32,748 nt of DNA from Tieghemiomyces parasiticus (GCA_027575765.1 JANBPT010000516.1:1-32748), one strand, 5' to 3'. Shown: positions 1-13,292, numbered from the stretch's first letter. The notes: generated from the letters alone by a model not told the origin. Made by a program: numbers and translations.

Positions 1-1610
1 TGAAAGAGGTGATGGCGCGCGATTGAAAGACACGTATATGATTTATGATGATGATGATCCGATCCCAAAACTTCAGCCTCTCCCATCATGCACTTCAAAA
101 TTTATTCCCCAACGCCCACTAAGGCTTACACGTTGTCGTTGCTCGTATCCTTTCGCATGGGGTCAAGCTTCTCCCCCCCCCACCCCTTCAAAAAAAAAAC
201 GAGAGGACGCTAACCGGTGGCTAAGGAAATCCAAAGTCCCTGGAGCAAATAATAATAATATCAATGACCCCCCCGAAAATAAATAACCCACACACAAAAT
301 TGTCAGCTGACAACCGGGGAGCGCGGGTCAGGAACCGAATGTACTATTCCTTTGTTGGACGCAGTACGTTCCAACAGGGGATAGGTAAAGAATTTCTTGA
401 AAGCGCCACGAAACCCCTGGATAAACAAATGGGGGCTATTGCTGGCTCAAGTTGTCTGGGCTCGTCCTCATCTCCCCATGCGGTCGAAGAAGGCCATCAA
501 GGGACGCAGCCGACAGTGGGAGGGAGATATGGCAGAAATACGGGGATCGCTGTTTTCACAATAATCCCCCCCTCAAGAAAATGCTCAGTATGCGGGGGAT
601 CCATGACTGCGAATGGATAATTCTCCGATGAACACTACTATAGTGGCGGTACATGAACAACGCCTTCGCTACGTTGATATCTGGTTCAAATTAAAGGAAT
701 TTAATTATGTTAATAAAAAAGAGTAAACAACTGCGCCGCCTGGGTGCTGGTGGCGCGTAGCAGGGGGAGGAGAGGGGTGACCCGCGGATTAAGCGAGCGA
801 GATTACGGGTCCCAGAGTATAGCCAATATGTATAAAGAAGAAAGACGGACAATAAAATGAGAAAAGGGAAACAACTCGTGCGGGCAGTGGTAGTTTACAG
901 TACGGCGCGAGGGTGAAGGGGAGTAAAAACAAGTCACTAGATGTGTTGTCATAAAGGAGAGAAGAACAAGTACAAGGTCGTTGGTGTGCGTACAGGCACG
1001 GGCTTAGCCATGGTGGGATGGGCGGCGGGAGGGGAATATGACAATAGTCGGCTAAACGTAATAGAGAAAAAAGTGGACGATGGTAGAAAAAATGTGATAT
1101 TACAAAGCAGTGCCGCCTGGTTAAAGCCGGTCCTGTTCTAAGGGACATTGGGTAATTCTCCGGACAAGAGCCGGGAGGCCAGGGAAGTTGTGCGAGGGGA
1201 GGATGGGAGAGAAGGAAGGCGAGAACACCGACGACCAGCGAGAGGATAGGGTGGTAAAGTATAAAAAAAGGAATAACCCAAGGACACGTGTGCAGCGGCT
1301 GGTCGGTCGAAACGCCACAGAAAGGCAGGGCGCTGAGAGTCCGGGCGAACGCACAGCGTCTGCACGGGGATACAACCCAAATAACACTGCGGTGACAAGT
1401 CTGTCGCGAAACGTCCAGATACCCGGGAGGCTGGGTGGTGGCGCGACTTGCTTCACACGATACGGCCTTACCGTGAGGGAGAGGGAGGCTGATAGGAGGG
1501 GCAGGGGCGGCGCCGCCGCCACTGGGGGGGGGGACCAGGCGACCAGGAGAGGGAGATAAATGCAGATACGTCTGCTAGTACTTCCCCTCTCGCTTCCCCC
1601 TGTCACCAGC
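1..1610. other. no supported gene; 3' flank of the bHLH gene
   Basis: I see no gene here. The short open frames show no family motif. From about 700 to 1560 the plus strand is strongly purine-rich (many GGA, GAGA and poly-A stretches). This means it is pyrimidine-rich on the strand of the downstream minus-strand gene. It probably contains the 3' UTR and intergenic DNA of that gene. A G-run lies near 1524-1533. Confidence 0.5.
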
Positions 1611-2714
1611 TTAGTTGTGTCGTTGCTGCATCTGGCCATTCTCAAGCTGCTGGATCCGCTGGTTCTGCTGCTCCACAAGCTTCTCCAAATGGCGAATGTA
1701 ATCAACGGACCGGCCCAAAATCGATCCCTTATTGGGCTTATTGCCAGCGGCGGCGGAGGAGGCAGCTGACCCAGGACTCAGGCCATACTGTTCGGGAAGG
1801 AGGGCACACAGTTCCTGAATCTTCTCGTTAATATTGTCCCGGCGGCGGCGTTCGACCGCATTGTGGCTCTCCCGCCGCCGCTGACGTTTCTCGTTAAGGA
1901 GGACAATCTGCTTGGCGTACTCGCCACTGTCTGGATCCTGGTCAAAGAGTCCGTTCACCAGGCTGGGGTCGTTGCCACTGCCGTGGGGGCCGACAGCGCC
2001 GGGGACTCCACCGCCAGCATGAAACGCAAAGGGGCTCTGACCAGCCGCCGCTGCGAAGCTGGCCGGGTCGAAACTGCCCGAGAACCACTCCGGAGTGTGG
2101 TTAGGTAGGGACATGCTCTGGAAGGCGTGTACGGGCGGGCTGGTGGCCAGTTGGTCCGGGCGGAAGAAACGATTGAGGCCCGGAGCAGTGGCACCCATGC
2201 CCATCGGTAAGCCGTGGGCCCCGTTGTAGCTACTGGGCGAAAACTCGGAGTGCTCGTAAATAGTGCTGTTATCGCCCAACGGCGAGTAGAGCGCGCCGTT
2301 GATGGCAGGAGAGGCGGCGAACGGAGACGACGGGTTGAGGGAGTTCTGACGCAGGTCGTCGGCGCTGTCCGAGTCGCCACCGCCCCCGCCACTACCGCTG
2401 TTGGTGCCGCCCATGGTCCGCATCATGTGGGCATTGTTCATGCCCGGCCGGGCGATACTGATGGGCGAGGCAAGGGCGTGCAGCTGCTGGTCAATGTCAA
2501 CGTCCTGTTGCATGCCCATATCGGGCGAACTGTTTTCCTGCTTGACGGGCAGAGACTGAGCGAACGCGTGCATGTTGAGCAGGTTGGGGTTGATAGTGGA
2601 AGAGCCCAGAGAGCCGCTCAGAGCGTCCAGGTCACGCTGGTGTTGCTGCTGCTGCTGGTGGTGGTGAGCCTGGAAAGCGCCTGGGTGGGTGAGCCGAAGC
2701 GAGGGTTGGTTCAT
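1611..2714 (-). CDS. bHLH (E-box type) transcription factor
   Basis: This gene encodes a 367-residue protein with a C-terminal basic helix-loop-helix domain at about residues 280-345. The basic region reads RRESHNAVERRRRDN and carries the His284-Glu288-Arg292 trio that in the family contacts the CACGTG E-box. The loop (about 308-329) is Ser/Ala/Gly-rich, helix 2 is GSILGRSVDYIRHLEKL, and a short Gln-rich coiled coil follows (about 345-360). The first 270 residues are low complexity: a His/Gln run near 17-26, a Gly run near 109-113, and many Ser, Pro and Asn, as in activation regions. The protein is expected to act in the nucleus as a dimer. The frame stays open upstream to 2894, but I chose the ATG at 2714 because the added 60 residues are a pyrimidine-tract translation. 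No intron is needed. Close relatives include Cbf1, USF and MITF types, and the exact orthologue is not decided. The family call is firm. Confidence 0.9.
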   Translation of the reverse strand: MNQPSLRLTHPGAFQAHHHQQQQQHQRDLDALSGSLGSSTINPNLLNMHAFAQSLPVKQENSSPDMGMQQDVDIDQQLHALASPISIARPGMNNAHMMRTMGGTNSGSGGGGGDSDSADDLRQNSLNPSSPFAASPAINGALYSPLGDNSTIYEHSEFSPSSYNGAHGLPMGMGATAPGLNRFFRPDQLATSPPVHAFQSMSLPNHTPEWFSGSFDPASFAAAAGQSPFAFHAGGGVPGAVGPHGSGNDPSLVNGLFDQDPDSGEYAKQIVLLNEKRQRRRESHNAVERRRRDNINEKIQELCALLPEQYGLSPGSAASSAAAGNKPNKGSILGRSVDYIRHLEKLVEQQNQRIQQLENGQMQQRHN

Positions 2715-3860
2715 GGTGAATACGAAAGGGGAGAGGGGAGAAGGTGGCAAGAAAAATGGCAAGACACGCGGTAAAGGCTTTACAGGAATGTTTACGGAGG
2801 GAAGACGGCAATGGCGTTGGGCCAATACTCTAGAAGCAGGTGTGAAACGTCGGGCTGGGGGGCTGCGGCAAGTGGATACAATATAATCAGGCAAACAATA
2901 CCTGGGGGGTCCAAATGAAAGGGCTGGGCGTGGAATTAAGGTGGGTGAGGCCAGAATAGCGAGGGTGGTGGTGGTGGCGTGCGAAGGAGGGGCGAGAGGG
3001 GAACCGAGCTGGGGTACTGCGGGTTACACAGACGCGCAGGACCCAGGGCCGGTAGGAATAAGAGGTAAATATATATATGGCACTATAGGAGTGCGGGTAA
3101 GGGGAAAGAGATGTGGAACACAACAGCAAGAGCTCCGGACGGAAAAAAAATAACGGAACTCTGGGAAACGAACGAACACGGCGGTGTGTGGGTTCAGCAG
3201 CCCTTTACGGTTTGAGAAGGCGACGTAGTAACGCGACTTGACGGTTGCGGTAGAGACGGAGTGGCTGGTTGGAAGTCCAGGTCGCAGTATACACAACGGT
3301 GTCGATTAGGACGTGGAGGGGGTGCAAGAGAATTCAGCGGAGACTAGTTGAGATACAACAGACGATATATATATATATATATATCGAGACGGGTGGGGTC
3401 AGGCGAGCTTGCCAGTAATAGAAAAAAAAAGTTAATAGGTGGAAACCTGATTCTGGGTACGTTGAAATAGAAGGTGGATAGAAAGGAAGTATGCTCGGGA
3501 CCGGAAAGGAAACAAGGCGAGGTCGCAAAGAAGTGGAAGGGCAAGGCAACGGGTTGGGTAGCAAGCAGAGGAGGCGAGGAGAGAAGGGGAAATGGTGTAA
3601 GAGTCAGTGGGGAAAGGCCGGTCATTATATACCACTGCCCTTCTTCTCTTTCCCCTGGCCTCTACTCTCATCTCACCTACCATACTAAAGCCACCCACCA
3701 CCGCCATGTCTCGGCCCAACGGTGGGGAAGGGAGAGAGAGGGAGGGAATCAGCCGTCTAGTCGCCTGTGTGTAGGTAAGCAAAGAAAAGGGTTGTCAGTG
3801 CGCCGGTAGGGCGCGAGAAAAAAAAGGGGTCGAAGAGAGGGGAAAATGGGGTGAGGTGAC
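2715..3860 (-). promoter_or_regulatory. probable promoter and 5' UTR region of the bHLH gene
   Basis: The coding strand upstream of the bHLH ATG is rich in C and T for over 1 kb. An ATATATATAT stretch at 3069-3078 lies about 355 bases upstream of the ATG and could be a TATA element, but its position relative to a transcription start is unknown. No gene is supported in this stretch on either strand. The promoter role is inferred from position and composition only. Confidence 0.3.
3365..3384. repeat. (AT)10 microsatellite
   Basis: Twenty bases of perfect AT dinucleotide repeat lie about 650 bases upstream of the bHLH ATG. It is probably length-polymorphic. A regulatory role is not shown. Confidence 0.9.
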
Positions 3861-4850
3861 ACGGCGCCACCCAAACCAATTGCCGACCGACTTGGCACTC
3901 GTCGATGGGTCATCTCGTCCCACCTATGTCTCGTTTAGACATGCTCCGTTGGCCCTGTAGGGTTCACGCAATTTCCTTTGCCTAGGTGTCTCTGTATGCG
4001 TCAAGTGGGGTTACTTTTTTTTTGTTTCGACAGGTGGAATTCTTTTTATTGGGGGAGGAGGGCTGGGGAAAAGAGAGGAATGGTCGGAAATATTGTGGAG
4101 GGTGGGGGAGGGACTGCGAGAGAATGTGGTGGCAGAGGAACTTACTATAGAGGTCACCGTCGAAGGAGGGAAGAGATTCAGTGCCACCCTCCACCCGATT
4201 TCCAGGGTCCCCGCTTTTTTTTTCCTATTCAATCAGAGTCACCCATCCCACACCGGTGGTCAGTTAGTTGGTCCACCGTAAAACTTTTCTTGGGTCTGGT
4301 CCCCCCCGTCCTTGTCGTCACGACGAAATCCAGATTTCCAACCCCTTTTATTCACGTCTCGCATATAGCCCTGCCGCAGTGCTCATGCGGAAAGGACAGT
4401 ATGGCCAGGGTACTAATGCAGACTTTCGACCGACTCTGGGTCCCGCCTTACTTGGCCGCCTCCAATCAGTACACCTGCCCGGTAGAGACATCTCTATGGC
4501 CGCCCTTACTTCTGATTGCACACACAATGAGAGGGTTCAGGAACTTAGGGAGGTTCCATGGCGGGCCAGTCAGCGAAAGGTTTTCTGGTGGCGAAATCAG
4601 GTTGGGTCTATTGGTGAACCTGTCGGAAATCACACTCTCATAGGTCGAAAAATGCCGAACGCCAATGGAAACAGGCAGTTGAGAAATGAGGCCCCTTTGG
4701 GGTAGCACACAGACCCGTAAATTTCATATATATATATTCCAAAAAAAGTCAAGTAATAACGAGCTGGCAACAGGGGCGGCGGAGAGTAGTGACAAATGAG
4801 ATAGGAGCGGAGGAGGGGAGGGTGTACTAGGAGATTGCGTGGGAGGAAGG

Positions 4851-4870
4851 GAGAGAGAGAGAGAGAGAGA
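4851..4870. repeat. (GA)10 microsatellite
   Basis: Twenty bases of uninterrupted GA repeat sit in a purine-rich plus-strand neighbourhood. Confidence 0.9.
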
Positions 4871-5266
4871 TTAATGAGAGCCTGGTTGAGAGAAGAAGTG
4901 GTGGTTAGGACACGGCGTGGAGCAGGTGAGATGGCGGACCTATAGGTCCACGCTAGCGGGGCCGGGCCGACCCGAATAGAAGAGGGTGTCTGGTGGCCAG
5001 ACGAGTCACAACCCAGGGCAGCGCGACTGAAGAGATATCGGGCACACCGCCTACAGAATGGGTGGTTGGCTAGAATGCGGTCCAGTACATGGCGTCTAGA
5101 CTGCTTATCATCAAACCACGCTGCCCATCATCTTCCGGTCGCCTTGCATGTCCTCCCCCGCCTAAATAAACGCTAGATAAGGCCCCTACGCACCTTCCGG
5201 TCAACCGGTTGGTACGCGCATACAAAGACCCCTCCGCGGGAAACCTCGGATCGCCGGAGGCTACTT

Positions 5267-5285
5267 ACACACACACACACACACA
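5267..5285. repeat. (AC)n microsatellite
   Basis: Nineteen bases of uninterrupted AC repeat lie in a region with no gene. Confidence 0.9.
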
Positions 5286-8200
5286 TCTTTATGGACCCTG
5301 CGACCCGAGGAAGGGGCGGTCGGGCCCCTCCCGCAAGGGGAAGTAACTAAGCCGGCGCAAAGGGAGGGGGGGGGGGCGGCGACAGGGTCCCTTCTAGATG
5401 GGGGTGACGTTGTGGCTGCCTGGTCACCTCCACCCTCATGCTGGCCTCTAAAGACCCTGCGCCGCTACCTATCGCCGACGATGCTTGCCCGCTCGGAGTT
5501 GGTGGTGGTTTCTAGCACCTCTGTACCTCACTGCTCGACTGGAGCGAGAAGGGGGGAGACGTTATAGTTACTTGAGAGTGATAGTGAGGGCCTAGAGCGC
5601 AACAACCGACATACACAATAATATATATATGCGCACTACAGCACGTTGTACCGGTGGAGGAGTCTGGCCTTCCATGTCCCAGGGCGGTGAGGACGGTAAC
5701 GCGTCCTGTACCCAACCTACAGTTACAGACGGTGGAAATCGGAGGAGGCGGTGGGTTGAAGCTGACAGGTCTCTGCCGTGCGACACATTGCTACTATTTT
5801 GGGCCACCCACGCACCTCTGGCCCAGCCCAGGGTGGGTTGCCCAGAGACAGCTGCGAGGCCAAAAATACTGACCTACCAGGTCGCCAGGTAATGCCTACT
5901 TGGTCGGCCACCTTGCGTCCCAGCTTGCTGGTAGCTGTATCCTGGGTTGCGCCGAGCCTTCGTCACCATGGAAGCCAAACGCCCTCCCAAACTCCTCTCC
6001 CCCACCACCGCCCACACAATACCCACGGTCCGGTAGGTAGCTCCTTCTAAAAATAGCTAGCTTAGAGATCGAAGTGAAAACTTTCGATGCACTGGTGAGG
6101 GTTGGAAAGCGAGGAAACGGAACGGAACCGGGCCCGCGAATGAGCCAGCCGGGCTCAGCTGGGTTGCCTGGACGACCCGGCTCCTTCGCGCTGCAAGTGT
6201 AGATTGGAAGATGGATGGGTTTCTTGGAGGGAGGCTGGAGAAAGGTGGACAGGTCTGTGTATATGCCCCTGGCAGGTACCATTGGTGTATGCGTGGGCCA
6301 GGTACTCTCTCTTTCTCTCTGTCTCGGCCGACAGACAACATGCGTAATGAATGTATGGCTGGGAGAAGGAGGAGGGTTCTCCCAATGCGGTTCAGGCAGG
6401 AGGTTGGCACAAAGGGGTTGACCATGCATACACACCCTACAGCTGCCATGCACACATCGACGCATTCAGTCCTCCACCCGCGCTCGGAGAGACCTTCTGC
6501 CAGATCCCTAGTTGCCACCTGCCATGTTTCCAACGTGGCCCCTTCTTATTCCGAACGTCCTAGTACGTGGCTAAGGTCATGATGATCGTTTTAACCACGG
6601 CGGTCGCCGTCACCAAGGACGTTGATAGGTTAGCGCAACTGTGTGGATGGGTGTCGGGCGGTGACGGTATCGAGCCAGCGTCTGCCCTTGAAAACGTCAG
6701 TCTGGGCATTACGTGGGACAAGACCCGTTCTTTTTAGAAGGCCTGTTTTCAGCCCCACCGGCTATTGTGTTCTGGGCTTTCTCGGTTGGCGCAGACTCAC
6801 CTATACGACCCTCTCGAATCGGCAATATTGACATGAAAAAAAATAAACCCCCCCGTCACCCTTGGCGCGACTGCGGCAGGCGCCCTTCTCTCATTGATGT
6901 GCCGATATTGCCCCTCCCCTTGGGTCTCGCCCGATCTCACTTACCTCCTCCTCGTCCTTATACAGCAACTGCTCATGTATAAATTGCAGGAACTGGGCCG
7001 TCGCCCTACCTTGGGCATTTCGATCCTACCGTTGCATTGTCTATGGTTCAGGAAGGTACAGGTGAAAATTCATGTCACCGCCATACCTCTCGATCATCGG
7101 CCAATTTAGATCCCCGATGGGGGGGTAGGGCCAGGTGTCCAAGTATGCCCTTGGTAGGCCACCCGGTACACCCATTCGAGATTTCAATAAGGGTCTCAGG
7201 GGGAGGGAGGTTGGACAATAACCGCCTGATGAAAGGGCTATTGCTTCTGCTTTCCACGTCTTTAATTCTATGGACCAGTACCGCCCGAGAGGATGCGCGA
7301 TCGCAGTAGATTATTGATTATCCCACCACCTAGGGCCTGCTCGCAATGTCCGATACGTAAGCGATGGAAGCCTGCGACCCGATGGTAAGCGACGGGCGCA
7401 TCCGGGTGAATTTTCAGCCCAGTACTCCCTCCAGCGTTCAATCTCAGTCGCTATCAAGCAGACGCCATTCCCGCCAACCCCCTGGGTATATACACACTTG
7501 GCAGTGCCCTCGGCCAATCAGCGTCGCAGCATCTGAGGCGGGTCCCCCTCCCCCCCTTCCTGTCCTGGGTGGGATTCCGCCAATCCCCCGCTATGTACCG
7601 TTCGTGTCTCAGCGGTGAACCCATTCAGGAGGTGTCAGAATTAGTCGTGAGGAGGTGGCCTCACGTTTTCTTTTTCTTTTTTGGATAGCGGAAGCGGAAG
7701 GGTGATGGGAAGTAAGGAGGCGTGTACCAAATGGGAATAGGGGTCCAGCCAGCGGGGCACGCGCCGGCGTAACCACGCCTTCCTACCGCTTATGGTGATT
7801 CGCGGGTGAGCTTCCAGGGGGTGCGGGGTGGGCGGGGAAAGAAGCCAACCCGCTACCCTTATTTATGAAGACCGCCTGTCGGGTGAAAAACGCTGGTGGG
7901 TAAAGCTCATCTAAAGGTGGCCCAAAACTAGGCGGTTTTGGGTAACTCGGGGAGCAAAAAGCGGGGTGGAAGTGCAGTTGGGAATGGGGTGGTTATGTAA
8001 TAGGTAATGCCTGCAGAGATCGACCGCCGTACTATCGGGGGGGACCCCCGTCTCCCTCCCCCTCTTTTTCATTAGTTGGGCCGGGGGTTGAAGCACGCCC
8101 GCCCAGCGGTTATGGATGACTGGGGTTCTGGCCAGGCGGATGATTGGCACCCACATACAATGAACTCATAGCCTGCGAACGCGGTTTAGTGCAACGGTTT

Positions 8201-10673
8201 AGATTGCACCAGCGGTCCCACGGGTCGCTATATAGGTCTCGGCACCCTTTGGCTCACGGGTGGCTGGATGCTGGGCGCGGATTGTTGGTGTCCACTCTCT
8301 TTTCTGCACGATTCGTCCGAGACGCGTTTGGGAAGGAACTAGTTGGCCAGGGGAGCGGGTGGGCTGCCGGGTTAGCGACGAAGCCGATAGACTCAGCCAG
8401 TGCGTGGAGGAGGGTGCAAAGAGAGCGAGAGAAGGGGGATGCCTACTATAACACGCGTGTCACGGTAGTACGAACGGCTTCGAAACCGTTGCACACAAAC
8501 AAGCGGCAGCGACAACGGCGACAGTGTTTAGGGTGACGAAGAAGAGAAAGAGGGGAAGTGCGAGGCGCCAGCGTATGCGAACTCGGTGGCTTGGCCCGGC
8601 TGCCCAGTTTCCTCATCCTTCAGCAGTCGTCACTCTCCACCTTGGTACCTGTGGAATGGATCCTAAACGCCACCCCCCAACCACATACACATACCCTCCC
8701 ACCCATTAACTCTGTACGTCAGGCCACCCGCTTCCATGCGGCCTTCTGCTCCTGCTTAGCCCCCAGGTCGGGGGCTCTCCGCCGTGCCTCTTCTACCCTG
8801 CCGGTGTCGGCGCTGGGATAGGGCATGCGCCACGGCCCTGGCGCCACCGTGTATCCACTCGGTGACGGGTTTCCCTGCTAAGCAACCATTACAGAGGGCG
8901 TCTCCCGGGGCCTAGTGATCACTCACCCAATCTCCCCGCCTTTCGCGTCCTCCTAGGAGCTAGTACATAGGTATAAAATGGGGTGGTGATAGTAGGAATG
9001 GCAGTGCAATTCCCCGGCTTCCACGGAATGATACTGTATGTGGGAAGAGAGAGATATTAATCCTGTCGGGCTTCGATCCGAGCCTGCCTGATTGGTGGCC
9101 GGGTTATATTGTCCGGTCGTGGCTGCAGCAGGCAGCCCATGGCTCCTTCTCCGGACCCTACCGCATTTTGGGGAGCTAGTCAGGCAGTGGTTGTGCAAAA
9201 GGCCTCTAGGGGCATGGCCGCATGGGGGGGGTATCCGTGTTATCGCCACCTCCTCTCCCCCCCCCACCGTCGTTGACAAGACAGCCGCTTCATTCACGCT
9301 TCTCCACTCGGCCTGTAGGACCACGGCGAGTACCCAATCGGGCATATCCACCACCCTCTTCGCCCACACCACCCGTCACGGCTTGCCCACCACCCCACTC
9401 TCCATACCAAAAAAAATAAATTATCACAATGTATAACGTTTGTACCAGGTACATCCCTAAGCCGACCAATAGTCACTACACCCACCGACATCTTGTACGC
9501 GCCGATCCCTTGGCCACTTTCTCCCTACCTAGCCCTTTTTCTCACTCTCTTTCTTTTGGAATGCGACGTGGAGCCAGATACTCTAACCCCGCCCTAAACA
9601 ACCCAAACTTTTTGACTCACTATGGCCTCCGAAATCCATCTGCGGAGGAGAAGGAGAGGCCACCGCGGACACCTCCATCCTGCTGGCTGAATTGCGGGTT
9701 CATTCGCCCATGGCTGTTGGGTTTGTCCGCCTGCCAATCAGCTACACCACCCCAGTCGGCCGATCGAAAAATACCCCGAAATAGGCAACGTCCAATACAG
9801 TCCTTCGTCCTTCGATCAAGAACAAAAAGACCACGGGCGGATGTTGGTAGTGGAGAGTGGTTTGATATTTTTAGAGCAACGACAGAGTATCATATGTGTA
9901 TGTCTGTGTCTCTCTCGCGGTTTAAAATCATTCTAAAAGCAGCTGCCCCCCCAGGTCACTGGAAACTTCCCCTGCCCCATGCAGCGATCGGGCAAAGGCT
10001 GGGAGGTATAGCGGAGGTTCCAAAACACCACACAGTCGCCGGCCGGTTGATCCCTTGCGTAGTAGAGAGATGGCTGTAGTCAGCCCTACCTGCATATCGT
10101 GGCATGGTTGAGTAGAGTCCACCCTACTACAACCGACTTGTTTAAAGTAGCCAGCCTTTAGAGGCTCGACTACTTTTTATAATCGACTCCAATTGCACGC
10201 GGAACTAGCGCTGGTAGTCCAATACATGTTCGTTCGAGCCTTTTTTTATTGGATATTAGTTATCATTACTATAAATTGGTGTTAGCCATTTCACCTACTA
10301 CGTCACTCCCGATGGTCCAGGAGATCCCTTCCCCCACCACCATCCAGGCATTGGAATGAGGGGTTGGGTAAGTGGCGAAGGGGAACCCAGAATGAGGACC
10401 CCGCCTTGCTCTCCTGCTCACACACACCCTCTCCCTCCACTATCTTGAGCCGCACGTAATTATTTCCTTATTAAACAGTCTGGTTGACTGCAGAAGCACG
10501 TGTTCCTAGTGTTTGGCGAGCCCTGCCTTTAACGGATACCCCCAGCAGCGGTGAATAGCGACAGACAGGGTAGAGGTAGGGAAAAGAGGGCGCGTGGAGG
10601 CCTCTCACCCTTTCCAGGTTGGGATCCAGGGCCTGTCCGTTACCTGTGTCCACCCAAGGTAAGGCGCCCTAGA

Positions 10674-10689
10674 TCTCTCTCTCTCTCTT
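10674..10689. repeat. (TC)n microsatellite
   Basis: Sixteen bases of TC repeat, ending in TT, lie in a region with no gene. Confidence 0.85.
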
Positions 10690-12024
10690 GGGGCCCTGGC
10701 GCTACTACCTACCAGGTTCGTACCTGTGACCCTGATACGGGGCGGTTACGATGGGTTTTTGTGGCCAAACGGAGGTGGATGGCTGGAAACGACAGCCAAC
10801 GAGTTCGCCCGCTCGTCGTGCCGAACCTACCGATGAGAGAATACCGAAGTATGCAAGGGGCTACCGATTGTAATGTAATAAAAATGATCAGACAGCCTCC
10901 CTCTCTTTTCGTCGGCAAGTCTGTTCTTACTGAATACTTCGACCTTTTTTTTAATGGCCTCCCACCGCACATACCATACGAGATTTTGCCACCCCCGGGG
11001 CGAAACTGCTAGGAAGTGTAGTAATCGGACGGGCAGCGCAAATTCCTGACAGCAGCGGTATTCAGTTAAGGTCGAGCCGATGTAAAGTCCACATCCAAGC
11101 CAGCTGATGCAAACGTAATACAACAGGACGGGGGGCGGGTGGGGAGGGGAGGTGGCCAGGAAAGGCCGAGGGGGGATCGGTGGTGGTAGCGTCCATAACT
11201 GGTTTCGTGGGGACTAGAATACTTCCGTTTTGGCAGTTCAGGAATCGTAGTGGTTGAGACGACGGCAGCGGCAGTGCCGAGGATCCTTAGGGGTTAGGGG
11301 GGGGGCGGAAATACACCAGAGGCTTGACACGGTCGGTGAGTACAAGGAAAACGGGGCCTCGCTGCTGACGCCGCCGCGTTTCAAAAAATGTGAGCGAGTT
11401 TAGGAGGCACAGGGGAAGAGAAGAAGGGGGGGGATCGTACGGGATACATCGGGTGGAAGGGGCGGGCTTCAATGGAGGAAGCGTTGGAATTACTACTTAA
11501 GCGCCAGCGCACCCCGCCCCCAACCATCCTTCTTGTTTAGGTGGTTTCGGAGAGGGAGAGAGAGGTGGCCAGCGTGCTCAGCACTCCCTCTTGCCCATTG
11601 CCATACTAGGAACGGTCACATCCAGTAACATTAAGCGTCTGTGTGTAAGTTCGGGACACGTCCAAGGGCTTAAACAAGCGATTGTTAAGAGGATACGCTA
11701 ATGTTTTACGGCGGTAAAGCAGGTACGGCATAAATTACGGTCTGTAGACAAGCTGGGGCCGCAGTCGATTCGCTGGCGTGGTCGGGTGACGTGGCCTGAG
11801 CTTTAAATGGCCGCGCCCGCAACGGTGAATGTCTGACGTTAAGAGGTGTGGGAGCCCTCCGAAAAACCGCCCTTCACTCTGGTGCGTTACAAGTCGGGAA
11901 GGGAGTGAGGGAACGGAATATTATTTTATTGCTGACCGTAGCTGCTGCCTGCTACCGTTGCAACTGTGTTATTAGTCAAAGCGGTGTTGAGCTGTCTCGT
12001 CTTTTAGTACCACCGCCCCCTTCA

Positions 12025-12038
12025 TCTCTCTCTCTCTC
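12025..12038. repeat. (TC)7 microsatellite
   Basis: Fourteen bases of TC repeat continue into a pyrimidine-rich tract up to about 12053. Confidence 0.8.
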
Positions 12039-13292
12039 CTCACCCCTCCCCTTGGTGTACCCATCGGCCCGGTTGGCATTACGCAGTATCGAGACCGTTT
12101 GAATTGAATTGGACGCGACGGGATCGAGAGGGGCTGGCCACTTTTGCCTGAGCATGCCTGGCCCATAGCGTAGGTATTGTTACCGCCATTTCCCAATATC
12201 CAGGGGTGGCGCCACGTTTCAAAGTTCCCGTATCCCTTAGGGCCCGCGTATGACTTTTTATTTATTCCTCCCTTCTTGTTGCGCCGCTTGCGTCAGTCCA
12301 CCGCCTGCCAATGTCCATCATTCCGATTGAAATCGACACGTTTCGTTTGCAGGCTGCCCGGTTGGATCCCGATGACGGGGGTTCTAGCTAGTTTGGTGGC
12401 CAGTACAGGATATATTGGTCCATCACGTAATAAATTATACAAGACTACAGTCACCTTCGCCCCTACCTAAAAGCTTCCGACTGCCACTTATTTCCCGCAC
12501 CTGAACGGATCAGCAGGCTTAGCTCTCTGTACCTAACCTCCTACCAATTTAGACAAACTTTACTGGTCTGCTTTTTTTAAAAAAAAACAAGTATACTGTC
12601 TATTTCATATCCTTGTCGTCGCATGGTGGTTCAACCTACCTGACCACTGTCCACTTTTTCGGCCAGATCTTTTCAATCCAAAGATTTCCCTTGATTATGT
12701 ATTATACGCTGGGATGGGCCCCCGGCTGAGCCGAATGCATCTCCCAGGTATGGAAGAGTCCCAGTACGACGGTAGGGGCATAAACACGACCACCATACGG
12801 GCTGGCCATAAGTGTTGGGGGTGTACGTAAAACCCCAATTAGGATGAAATGACATACTTAATTCCCCATAGAAAAATCATTCCGCCCTACTTCTAACTTT
12901 ATAAAATTTGGGCTCCGCAAACAATACCTGAATAGGGCGAGGACCCGTCAGGAAACCGCTAGGAGAATGGCGAGTACGAACACCATGGGAAGGACAGAGA
13001 CGATGAAGCACCTTATCAAAACGGAGTGCCCACAGCAGAATATGAAGCTAACCAATGAGCCACTACCGGCTTATCTGCATCACCCTGGTCGCGACTTCAA
13101 TGGTCGAGAGTACTCTCCGCCCCACACCGACATTCCATTCTCCTCCTCCCCCTACTTCTCCTTGGCTTTCGCAGACTTGTACTATCCCAATTGGGCGGAA
13201 CTTTTCACTAAACCCCAAGTCTTGTGCATTCCTCAACTGGTCGTTCCACAACTCGCCCGCACCTTACAGCACCCCCCCTCCCTGTCGCTACC

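Larger units (their letters stand above)
3861..13292. other. 9.4-kb stretch without a supported gene
   Basis: All sizeable open frames here (for example 3978-4643, 9429-10079 and minus 5896-6465) lack recognisable domains, have compositions that follow simple pyrimidine or purine tracts, and show no convincing splice-linked exons. I see several microsatellites, listed separately. A T7A9-10 tract lies at 12572-12588. I saw no transposase, reverse transcriptase, long terminal repeats or tRNA. It may be intergenic DNA, decayed sequence too old to recognise, or hold lineage-specific genes that cannot be seen by eye. Confidence 0.5.

Noticed and set aside
1955..2774. Open frames of 145 and 186 codons overlapping the bHLH gene in other frames
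   Set aside because: They are out-of-frame or antisense readings of the GC-rich coding sequence; the bHLH domain fixes the real frame.
3978..4643. 221-codon plus-strand open frame
   Set aside because: No motif; its composition follows local purine and pyrimidine tracts and no splice partners are seen.
5896..6465. 189-codon minus-strand open frame
   Set aside because: No domain or coding-like pattern; Pro/Ser-rich reading of C-rich DNA.
9060..9090. tRNA T-arm-like sequence (GCTTCGATCC)
   Set aside because: The loop is 8 bases rather than 7 and there is no matching acceptor, D-arm or anticodon arm upstream.
9429..10079. 216-codon plus-strand open frame
   Set aside because: It starts with ATG but shows no family motif, and its composition changes with the underlying tract.
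10225..10250. GTTCGAGCC followed by a T-run, resembling a tRNA 3' half with a Pol III terminator
   Set aside because: No paired T-stem and no acceptor stem; the T-run follows directly.
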